Assembly: GCA_037893225.1 (NCBI GenBank)
Contig: JAZGUH010000752.1
Span: 1-64,000, forward strand
Direction of reading: 5' to 3'
DNA length: 64,000 nucleotides
Origin: Hippasteria phrygiana
Taxonomy: Eukaryota; Echinodermata; Asteroidea; Valvatida; Goniasteridae
The translations under genes were made by a program, and so were the position numbers. The notes under the pieces are model-generated. The model ran no database searches. It was not told the origin of the DNA and saw nothing but the letters and a program-made list of their open reading frames with translations. The first letter of the stretch is position 1; the number at the start of each line of letters is the position of its first letter. Below are positions 47,101 through 59,100 of this stretch, piece by piece.

Positions 47101-50100
47101 GGCGAGTTTCCTTTATATACCCAACTTTTGGACACTTTGGCTATTTCGGAGAAACAAAGTGACGTCTGTCGAGTTGTGTGTAGGAGGTGACTCGTGCCCG
47201 TGTGTGCACGGCGCTGCTCTGCGCACTGGGAGGATTTACGCTGTGCGTGAGTCTGGACACAGCACCACGCAACCATTGTCAGGCTTGTGGACTCTTAACA
47301 CCAGACAATGCAGTGATTGGGCTGTGTTGGAGCTGCGTGCGGCCTACGGCCTTGTTGGGATGGCATGAGTCATCCACCGACAGGCCTCTGTTGCCTGATC
47401 AACTAATGCCATGGGGGGAAAGGGGGAGAGAGAGGACAATGTTGGCCCTCTGCCTAGTCCTTGGTACCGCACAGCGACATCGTGCCGGGATTAGCACCCA
47501 AAATCCTTGATATCCGAGTCTAAAAATACTCGAAAAAAATCAAGAAAACGACATGAAACGACAGAGGCCTAATTAAACATACATTGTGGATTCATTTTGA
47601 AGTCCTGATTGCAGAGCTTGCCAAATGACAGTGAACATTGGCCAAATACAGAATTTCTCCCAACTTTGTTGAACTTGTACAAACTACGTTGGGAAAACTA
47701 AATGTGTATAAAACACTGTACAGATCTGGTATGATGCATTTTAAGGTTGCCTTTGATTTAATATAAGGTTTTCAGCTCTGACACTATTAAACACGTAACA
47801 ATATCTACTATTTGGGCTGTTCATTTTCGAATAGTTTAGAATTTGATTATTCGAGACTGGGCTTGACCGAATATTCGATACTCGCCGATCAAGTCTTTTA
47901 GGCTTTTGCTGCAACTGCATGCCACACCAGGGGAGGGGGGGGGGGGGGGGGGGGGGGCTAGGCTAAGCCGTGTGCGAACAGCCATGTGCCTCTTCTATTC
48001 GAAAAATAGGGGTGCTCGAAATAGTGTGAAAATATCCGTTTAAAGTCTTTAATGTTTTTTTGTTTCTCTTCTACATGTATACATGTACAATGTATACATT
48101 GGTCAGTTACATGTAAAGAAAATCAACGAAAACAATCTGTAATTTCTCCGTTTTTATCATGCAATGAAGCATGCTACGACCACGTATGTTAACCCTAATG
48201 TCCTAGGCGTTCACTTGGGGTACAGTACACTGTACAACAAAATACTACTGAATTCTCATAGGCCAGTGCAGTAAAAGTACTGCATACTACAGTTTACTTA
48301 AGTAGTATTTTGTAGTATTCGGTGACGTTAGGGTTAATACAATGTTAGTGGTTTTGAAACTTTAATATGACCCCTATAATTTGCGCTAAAAAATGTTTTT
48401 TGTTTAATAAACGCTTGACATTTCATGTTTTTCTCTCTAAATTTAATGCTTAAGGTCTTTTTATTAAACTAACTATTTGAAGGAAATCCGTTGGTTCAAC
48501 ATGACCGTTTTTGGGACGATTTTTTGAAAAAGAATGTCATGTCCCAATGAAATTTCTGTCAATGATGCTGTGAAGTTGCATAGTCGGATACCGGTTTCAA
48601 AGAATCGGTGATATTGTTGTTTGAACCTCGGAACTATACCAGTAGGCCGCCATACATCCCATTTGAAGCTGCTTTTTGTGCAACAATGCTGGGGACAACT
48701 TAATTCATAGCTGATAATTCGTGAAATATTATATATACAGGGTAACTTGAAATTGATTATACCCATTGATAACAATTGCACATTAAGCCGTAAAAAACGA
48801 AGACTTTCTATTATTTTTCCTTATTTTTATTGCGTGAACATGGATGTTGAGGTCATACGTTCAGCCAATCAGCAGCATTGTTACAAGAGTACGATGACCA
48901 ATAAAGCAATTGACCAATCGCGATCGCCGTATCATGTGGTTGAAGACCAAGATGGCGGCGCCCATGGATAACACTGCCACGGCGAATGCTGTGCATTTGC
49001 GTCAAAATTGTGCGTAATGCATGTCATTCCTTCAGCCAAAAGCAATTTTATTACATTTCGTAATGACAACTGCAAACGATTTGTCTACAGGGCAGCTTTG
49101 ACACAGTTTGACAGCAGCCAGGCCTGTCTTATCTTCTGGAATAAACAATGCGTGTCTTCGGAAGACAATGTTTTTGCCTCTGTTCCTCAATGTTCTTCAT
49201 TGGAGATCAAAGGTTTACGCCGGTGCAGTCAGGGTGCAGTACCGAGCATAATTTGTGTACATGTACAAGCTCTGTGTGTATGGATAGCGTTGTGTAATAC
49301 GTTGGGTGTGCGCGCCGCAGTCCACGAAGGGAATGAGATACGACCCAACATTGGTGGCGCCCTCCCTTCCTCATGCATGTATAATCATGTGGATTTGGTT
49401 TACAGCTTTGAGATAGATTTGGGATTTGTTTGCAGGACTGCGGTGTATGTAAACGTTTGACCACAACTGTATTTTTATTTTACACATTGCTTTCATTGCA
49501 ATTTACATGAAGGACTTAGTGCTTTAGAGCTACATGTATTTCATACTGAATGTCTCACAAAAACCACCCTCATTTTTGAAATCTCATCCAATATTTGACA
49601 TGCTAAGTTTAAATAAATAGCCCATTTTTGTTGAATTTTTACAATGCAGCCAAAACCATTTCTCTACAGGAAAACATCACTTTGTGTACGCAAGGCCATT
49701 TTTTGCCACGACGACGGAGGTTACATTTGTACATGGTCAAATGATTTTCAGCACACAGATGTGTCTTCGAAGGTGAAAGACCATATGCATCATGCATCAT
49801 CCTGAGTGCACTGCAAACATGTACAAGTTAATTCAGGAATTTTTGTTCCCATTATTCTGGTGACTTCTGCTAAAAATATAAAGTGTGGCTAATGCAACAC
49901 ATCCATCGGCGCAACTGACGGAAAAGACTCATTCATTAAATGTTCTTATCACGTCAACTAAAATGAAAACCAGATGCTAACAGACCTAAACATTTTTTAC
50001 CGCCCAAATAGATGGGGGTTATGTGTACTTTTGGCATCTTGCTCATGCTTTCATTTCTACTGAAACTTATTGGTCAATTGTCAAACTTGTGGGATCATTT

Positions 50101-53100
50101 AGAATTGCCTTTCATCCTCTGCACATTTTTGGGTACTTTGTCACTGAAATTGAACAGGTTCCACAAGTAGGTAGAACCATGAATAGGCCTTTCTTTCTCA
50201 AGAAATATGAATCATTACTTTTTCCTCGAACCTCCTGACTCTAGAGAGGACGACTCACTGTTTTCCCCTTAACTCCCACCTTCTGTGTACTGATCAGCTA
50301 TACGGGGCCATTGACATGGTAACTTACATGTATTTTAGCATTTCTGCCGTTACTCATTGGCCAATGCTAAATGATGCATACGAATACACACAGCAACTTG
50401 ACCCAAGTTTCTATAATTTTTGTATGGGGGTGCAAGGGCTTCATTTGGGTTTGGTGCGAACACAGAGTACTTGTTCAAATAGCATTTTGTTTTTATTTTA
50501 TATATTTATCCTGGAATTGAAAAGGCTACCTACATGTACATACACTATGTATAAGCCAGTTCAGTACTTCAACTGCGCATGTGCACAATGACATTTGTGA
50601 CCCACTCTGCAAAAAGGGCACATAAGTCGCTGTATACTTCTACGCGTAATGGGCTGTTTTATGTGAAGAGGGTGAAAAATTCTTTAAACAACTGATTTTT
50701 AAGGGAGGGATTTTTCGCATCTTTGATACCTATATTATCCCAGTTCATAACGAAAATCTTTATTTCAGTGAATAAAGTTGGAAAAAGAATGTGTTTGTGT
50801 CGAGTGCTTCAATCTATTGCTTTGCTTTTTATTTTCTTAAATGGCTTGTTTCTCCTTAAGTCATTTCAAGAAATTCCTGTAAACAAACATGCGAATTTCC
50901 AAATATCTCGCGAATGCCAAATGCTACAGGCCTCAGACATGTACCAACTACCATATGAAAACTTATAAAATGGCCTTTCTATCTATAAAACACTATATTC
51001 AAATCTCGCAACACAATTGCCATTTTTTGCAGAGTGGGTCACATTTTATCCCGAATGACCCGTGTGACCTAACTAGGCCTAGACCTAATGCGTGCTTGTG
51101 AATGCAAAAGGTGGTTGCACTATTAAAGCGCACGTGTTAAATTCAATCAGAATGGGCGTTCGCATTATAACATGGCGTGACATTACGTCAGCATTTTTAT
51201 CCCGAACAACCTTTGTCCTTTGAGATACCGAACTGGCTTATTGCGACACTATTCAACCTGATATGCCCCCCCTGTACATTTCTGTGGAGGTAGGAGTTCC
51301 AAGGATTAGGGGCAAAAAAGGAGTCTCTCAATACACCACAGAAATCCTCTTACTGAAGACAGTTGAGGTTAGTACAATGGCCTGTGTGGGATGAAACAAG
51401 TGCAGACAATCCTACCGTGATGGGCTGATCCGATACTATTGATTATTACTGCAGTGATACCCCCTATATAATCCAGGTAATGCAAAAATATAGAGGGAGT
51501 GGAATATCACATTGAATCTACTCTAACCAAAAATCTACCAAAGGAAGACAAGGAAAGAAATGGGAGTTTTAGGCACGGAAGAAAACTCCGAAGATTTTTC
51601 TCTGCGGGAAACCCCTTCCAAGCATTAACTGCATTAACGAGACCAAACTAGAACAACGGTGAAGAACCCGGGGGGGGGGGGGGGGGGGGAGATGACATGT
51701 ACACATGTACATGTACACAAAAAATCACTTTCATTATAATTCATTGGATGCAATGCCAATGGCAACCTGCCCAAATTTTCAGTTGTCATTTGTTGAAAAC
51801 TGTTTTCAACCTCTTGAATACGGATGACAGCCACACATGTCTGTAGGTGCATTCCTGCATGTACTGCATGTACTCGTTTCATCTATATTGTTCTTGAACG
51901 GGAACGTAATGAATAATTCAAACAAAGCTTTCATTCACACGAAAGGGGGGACTGCAAGTGTGATGAACAGGAACACTCTATTCAGTGTAGTGCCTGTTGT
52001 TTGCACAGCCCAAGCCTGGCATACCAGCACCCCACCAAAAAGCACCCCAACAAAACAATTGTGTGTCAATAATGCACAGCAAACCACAATTACCGGAATT
52101 TAATTTCAAGCTTGTATGCTAAAATAAGGGGATAAAAGTGTGATGACCCGGTCTTTACCACGTCAATAATAACCGAAGAGGGGCGTGACCGCTGTTAATG
52201 GACCGAGCCGAAGGCGAGGTCCATTAACAGCGGTCACGACCCTTCGAGGTTAAATGCAAAAACCTCCAGTAAAAAGGACAAAATGCGAAGCTTTTTCACC
52301 CCACTTTTTCTCCCATTTGCTCAGTACAAAACACATGCGCATGAAGGCGCTCTGCACCTGTCTGTCGTGTGCGCGTACGCACACGCATGAGATGCAGCGT
52401 TTTATACTCGTGAATTAGCATTGTCTTACGTTATGAAGTTCAGTACATCTTGTGCGCGCACCTACTACGCTCTCCCTGTTGCGTATTGGCTGGGAACAGC
52501 TGGTTATGACGCGCCGTGTTTAAACAACTTCCAGCCGTGTTTAAACAACCGTTTAAACACACCCATGTGACAGGCTCTCGACCAATAGGGATAGTGAAAC
52601 TCGCTGAGGCATTTATGAATAAACATTAAAATAATGATGTATGTTTGTCTCAATAAATGACAAACACAAAAATACACCAAAATCTACATTTCTCATGTAC
52701 ATGTACACTGTATAACTCATTGTTGAAGAAACGACATGTAAGGCACAACTTTTGAATGAATTTGGTGTATTGTGTACTACATGTAGGCTTCGTAGACTCC
52801 AAACTTTTTTGGAGTCAACTCTGAGTTCGAGCAGGAATCACAGTTCCATTCGGAATCGACTCCATATATCATGTATGTAATATGAAATGCATCGTTCAAG
52901 TACATGTACTTGTACTGAAGTGAAGGCTCAGTCCCTATACAGTGGGCCTTGTGCATGTCGGCGTCGCATGCCTTTGATTCCATTGATTTGATCCAAGGAT
53001 GAAAAAACTGGTTTGTGAAGTGTCGCGTGTGGCCTTTTTGGAAAACCTGCCATCTTAACCCTAACAATCCCCATCCAGTCAAACTCCAACACCAGGTTTT

Positions 53101-56100
53101 GTTGAAATTTGATGGGTTAGGTACATGTACTCTGTACGTTTGATGTAGTGTTGATTTTGATGGGATGATGTGTACTGAGCAATGGGTATGGAGGTATAAA
53201 ACAAACAATGGAATAAACAGCTTGTATGGTGTCTTACTTATACATGTACATGTAATACTTCTAAGGAACACATACATTGAATAATGTATTTCGCACAACT
53301 AGGGCTTTTGCACATGAATACAGTAGTTGGATTTTGACGGGATGGGTACTGTACAATGTACACTGTACATGTACATGTATGTCCCCATTGTTCATGCTGT
53401 GCATTTGGCCAAGTGTACCCACTCAATTAAAACCCAACAGCTAAGGGGGTGTTGGAGTTTGACGGGTTGTGTACTGTTATGGCAAGTGGGCTGTTGGAGT
53501 TTGACAGGTTGGGTATTGTTAACCAGCAACAGTCAAACATGGTGTTGGAATTTGACGGGTTCAGGAAGGTTTCTAGTGGCGCCTGAAATTGTGTAAAGGA
53601 AGCAGGATTCTGCTACTTTCGGGAATCGACTGCTCAATAAAATGAAACTGCCATTCTGAGTCCAATATTGGAGTCGAATGGAGTTGCCCAAGGCAAATGT
53701 GTAAGACGTTGCTGAGAGGGCATATTTTTTTCAGTACCCTGTCAGACCTTGTGCTAAAATATTTTCCTTGCTAGCCTGGGGTAGGGCTGTTCATTTTCGA
53801 ATAATTGAGTATTCGATTATTCGAGACTGGGCTTGACCGAATATTTGAATATTCGATACTCGCCAATCAAGACTTTCAGGCGTCTGCTGCAACTGCATGC
53901 CGCGCCAGTAAAAAGTTGCATGTAGAGCATGGTGGTTTTTTTACATGCAGCAATTGATATTAGAGACCACCCGATAGACATTTGTTTGCATTGTATCAAG
54001 ATAATAACGAGTACGTATAGCGTTCTGATAACAAGAAACCAAACTCCAGCCCGAGTTTTTGCAATAATTATTTTAGAAGCATCAAGGGTTTTACGGTCGG
54101 GAACCATAAACCTCTGTCCACACAAAAATGCGGCATTTGACACTGTTAAGTGCCGTAACTTTTCTATTGAAATAGCATCACAATCGTATCTGTACGTGCA
54201 TATATATTATTTTCGAATATTTGAACCGGCAAAGAGCTATTCGAATATTCGGTTGATGATTGCATTTTCGAATATTCGGGACAGCCCTAGCCCGGGGCTA
54301 TTTCACTGCATACTTCACAAGCCAACGTAAAGTTAAACTAACACGTAGGATTATCCTAAATTAAAATATGCCCTCTAAGAGAAAAACAAAGTTTTCTGTA
54401 TTTGTCACTAGCCCACCGGGCATCTTGTAGGTTTTAATTAATGCTGCAGCCGAACCGCCGAACCGAAATAAAAATGGCCGAACATGGCCTTCCGAACCGA
54501 ACCGAACCGAACCGAACCGAACCGAAATTGTTGGTTCGGAAGTTCGTCAAACTTTACGCACACATATTGATAGCGCTAGGAATGCATGCGATGATAGGAC
54601 AAATTTCACGCACACGGGCAGCACGGATATGATTGAATTTACCTGTTGATAAGGCCCTTCTTTTCGGCCTTACATTGTAGCAGGTTTGGACTCGAGAACA
54701 TGTACATGTACATGTACCGTGTAAACGGTTACATTAGCCCAGGTACTGCATGCAATGTAGACAGTCGATAGAATTTTAAAAGAAAGATAAAGCCTTTTCC
54801 ATTCCAGGAAGGTAAAAAAAAATCATAAAAGACCAAGTCGCGACCGCATGCATCCGGCCGGCCATGTGAGTTTCCATCCCTCCACCCCCGCCTAAAAAAT
54901 GTAGTGTACTCGAAAGCGTGCCCCGCCCAGTATGCAATGATTGGTTGTTCACACGGCGACACAACATGAATATACATTTCTCGTTTTGTGGGGATGCACA
55001 ATCCAGGGATGAGATTCTAAGAAAATGAAGTTTAACGTTTGTGAGCGTGTACGGCGTGATGAAGCTATTTGGGGCCAGGGCCCCATCAGATTCCAGGTAC
55101 TCTCTCATGGACACCTTTTAGTTTAGAACAAAAATACTTGCATTTATTGCAAAATTGTACCCCCGAAAATGGTGGTAGGATTCTACATGTACATTGTACA
55201 TGTACAATCCTTTCTAAGCAAAAACTCCTGCCTTGTGAATTATATGTTGCAGCACTTTATCCGCCATGCGCCAGTCCTTCTCTGCTCGCCCAAAAAATTT
55301 TGAAGAACAAAAACGTTCCAGAATAAAATTTAAGGTTCAACCGATGTTGGATTTGCCTGCCGATCCGATGGCCGATGTTCTATTTGGAACATCAGCCGAT
55401 GTCCGATCCGATCCGATGTTTTTAATCGACATAAACAATGCCATCAAAAACGTCAAAAAATCGTGCTGCGCTATCGGTAGATCGTGACGCTATGGACCGA
55501 TCGCGCTGCCACCAGTCAAACACATTGTCTTTCTAATTCACGGCTCTAGAGGATTTTTTGAAAGGTAAGTAAAGTCCAAGATATCCGTCAGAATCGACTG
55601 ATAGCGCAGCACGATCGACCGATCGCGCACATCGACCGATTGCGCCCAACCAACAGTGACATACCCAAGACAAACCACGACTCCCTAGTAATAAATTGGG
55701 CCAAACAAAAAAATGCCTTCAGTTCGGGTCACCCTATTTTCGAAAGCCATAAAATGTTATTAGGTAGAGGAAGACAAATTAATTCTACGATACCGATTTC
55801 CGATCATAATAGTAGGAATTGCCGACCGGGCGTCCAGAATTCCCATATAGTAGCGGTACTTGCCGACATGTGAAACTATGCGTAACTCAAAGATCGTGTA
55901 CATCTTGTCGATGTGCGGCCGGGAGTACGTGCGCATGCGGCAAAGTAAGTACAGGCTCAAAATCACGGGGGAAAAAACCGTCTGCGCCTGCGCATTGCGC
56001 AGAGCGGGTCCGTTGTTGGGGGGTGTTTATTCATGCAACACCATGCTTTGACACGCATGCTTTGGAGGCAACAAATTACTAAAAGATTCTAGAACTTCGT

Positions 56101-59100
56101 AGGCCCACTCGACAAGATTTGTTCATAAAATCCCGGCGAAAACTAACAAAGAATCGGACCAACAAGGATAGTCAAAATCACGATGTGTTTTAATCAAAAC
56201 TTTCGACAAATTGCGACAAGAAGTGGACCAGTGGTTGAGTGATGTGCGTGATAAACGGCTGTGTGGATAATTCCACGTTTCGCCAACGTGTTACGGTGAC
56301 GCACCGTGCATGGAGCTGTCAGTTGGCCGGGCACGCCCGCGCGTTGTACGGCATGGACTGCTTTCGTATCGCGGCACTCTGTGCGTGCAGTTTGTGATAT
56401 GGTGATCGCAGTTTCATGTTTATTTTGTTTAGTTTATTGCTTTTGCTGATTAATAGGCTATCAATCATGTATCTATCTTTGTTCTGAATAGAAAGGTCGA
56501 TTATTCACAACACGAGAGTTTTGGCTTAACCATACAAGTTTACAGTTTTAAAGAAATAGGAAGGAAGCTGATTATTTTTACAATACGTAAATTTTATTTT
56601 CCACTTTGCAATGCTCGTATCACATAAAATTCATCAGGCATACATGTATGTCTCACAAAGCATCTCAAAATGTGTACATGTACTTCGTTTCGGGACCCCT
56701 CTAACACAGGTATTGCGTTAATTATTCTAACCTTTAGCATGGAGGTAGAAAATTAACATGTTATGCCTACCAACCGACCCTATTAATTTTTATTTTAACA
56801 CTGTTGGTTGTTGGATAGAAGTTGAAATGGAGAACAAATTAGGACAATGGGCAAAACTAATCCAGGCATTTATTTACATGTACGTAGAAAAATCTGCGGT
56901 CGTAAAAATACGACGCCGAACTCGCATTGATTTCAATTCAATTCAAGCTTCAGTCCAGCAAAATTGGCACACGTGAAGGGAATTCCACATCAGGGATCAG
57001 GGCGTCTATGCTGGTCTTTTTTCCAGGGTATTTTTGTATTCACGCTGTATATAACATTACACGGTGCACACATATCGCCAATGCTGTGCATGCAAGAGAC
57101 ATGTGATCGGCTGAACTAAAGTCCACAACGCGTCGTGGCTTCACACAGTGTAGTTCCCCGACTCCGTTCATGACGTTCAGTAGACCAGTACAGTCATGCA
57201 CTGACTGCTAGCTTCGTTGTCTTCGGGCACTGAGTTTTCACGCATGCGGTGCAGATAGCGCGGATCGCATAGACGCGGAGCTCGGAGATATTTACACCGG
57301 TATGATAATACATCACAGCATAAAACTGTTCATTTTTCACACAAAAATAAAACATCGTTTTTACTCGCGCTCTAATAAAAAAACATGACATTTGTGTATG
57401 ATAAAATTGAGTGTAAAGTTTGCTAATTGACATTGCCGAACATCGGTTCGTCATCGGTTAAACCTTACAAATTTTGCCGATCCGATGTTTTGCCGATATT
57501 GCCAAACATCGGCCCGATCCGATGTCCGATCCGATCATCGGTTAAACCTTAATAAAATTACGTTTTGTTAAACCTTAATAAAATTACGTTTTGTCAAAAC
57601 TTTTGACTTAATTAAATTTGTACTTTTTACCATAATTTCAAAAAATTGCTGTCAATTTTGCTTATCACGTACACACATGCGCTAACGATCATGTTCATGT
57701 ACTCACATGGATCTCTGAATCACTCGATGAAATCGTGACCAAACACTGAATATGCATATCTGAAAATCAGATACAGTCAAGCATTGGCGCGGCGAATACC
57801 CCTGGGGTGTGACCATTGTTCCATTATTATCTATCTTGCGCCCTGCGGGTTTGGCAACGTGCCAATCAACTTGTTATGACTGCAGTGGGGAGGGCCGGGG
57901 AATTCCCGGAAGGGCATTGTATGTGTTAGTAATATCGATCGGCGCGATCGCGATTTGAGAGATTCTTTTTTAATGCATATGTACTTCCGAACCGGAACCG
58001 AACCGAACCGAACCTGGAGGATCAGTTGCAGCACTAGTTTTAATAGCCCACAGGTGCATGTACGTCAGGCTAGTAACAAAATCAAGCCCTGCCTCGATGT
58101 ACTGGTGAGTGATGGGCCGTGCAGGCCACTTTGGGAATACTGAGATGCACTATGGTGTTCTACACTGAACAGGCTGTAGCCAGTAGTTGGCTGAGACACC
58201 ATCCACATCACACATCAACATCAACAATGAGAAAACGACCCCTTCACAAACGTTGGATATTTAGCAGCAGTGAGATGACTGTAACAATGGAATACACTTT
58301 TTTATCTCTAATCAAATTGCTCATATAAATTTGACAGAAGTACAACTTCACCGTTATAGCTTTGGAAATGTACACTACACACAGGGATAACAGACCAGGT
58401 ACATGCATGGCTACCTTTCTGAGAGTAAACCAATCCAGTGCAAAAACTAAATATTGGTCCTGTAAAAAATGTTAAATCAACTTTGAAAAATGTGCAAATC
58501 ACAAGAAATAATGATGAAATTGATAGGGCATGATGAAGTATTAAACAGAGCTAGAGGAATGAAACCAAATCAGTATACTCAGTGCTTGCCGAGAGCCTGT
58601 GTGAAAAAAATTCACAGGCTCACTCGGGTGGGATTCGAACCCACGGCTTGCTGCTTACTACTTTTAATGCAATGCAAATATTTGTGCTTAGCATCGCTGT
58701 GAAATTGGGCCCTGGTGGGTCCGAGACCAAGACCGAGACCAGCTGGTCCGAGACCCTGCCTGAGATCTTCACGTCCAAGACCGTGAGACCTTGTGTGTAT
58801 AAGTCAAGCACAAGGACCTACAATAAAAAGGACTGGAATGCACACTCACATGACATATTGATCCCGCAGCTTGCGCAGGTCTAGGATGAGTGGCTTGATG
58901 CTGTTCATGGTCCGGTCCCGCTCCCGGTTGGTGTCCACCTCCTCCTTAAGCTCTTCCTCCAGGGACTTGCGCATGGCCACGATATCCCCAAGACGCTGCT
59001 GCAGCAGCCGGAAGTTCTCCATCAGCTGCTCCCGCTCCTGGGGAAGGCAGTCCTTGTGGTAGCGCTCGTGGAGCTCCTGTTGCTCAGTGAAGACGACCAC

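Larger units (their letters stand above)
54439..58036. mobile_element. Large hAT-like element, 3.6 kb, with nested hAT
   Basis: Perfect duplication gttttaat (54431-54438, 58037-58044). Ends taatgctgcagccgaaccgc / gatcagttgcagcacta. Both subterminal regions carry ccgaa arrays (54497-54530; 57985-58014). Contains another hAT at 55331-57551. No transposase frame recognised in the remaining 1.4 kb. Confidence 0.85.

Noticed and set aside
48950..49017. aagatggcggcgcccATGG as a CpG-type first exon of a gene
   Set aside because: The frame ends after about 21 codons and no continuation exon with similarity was seen.
52777..53298. 173-codon minus-strand open frame in a PIK3R intron
   Set aside because: No similarity recognised, overlaps tacatgta-rich sequence and a CCCTAAC-ended repeat; likely chance.
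54776..55114. Candidate PIK3R linker exon (frame starting [12 protein letters not shown])
   Set aside because: The true linker exon at 45701-45769 fits sequence and phase exactly; this one lies inside the 3.6-kb hAT.
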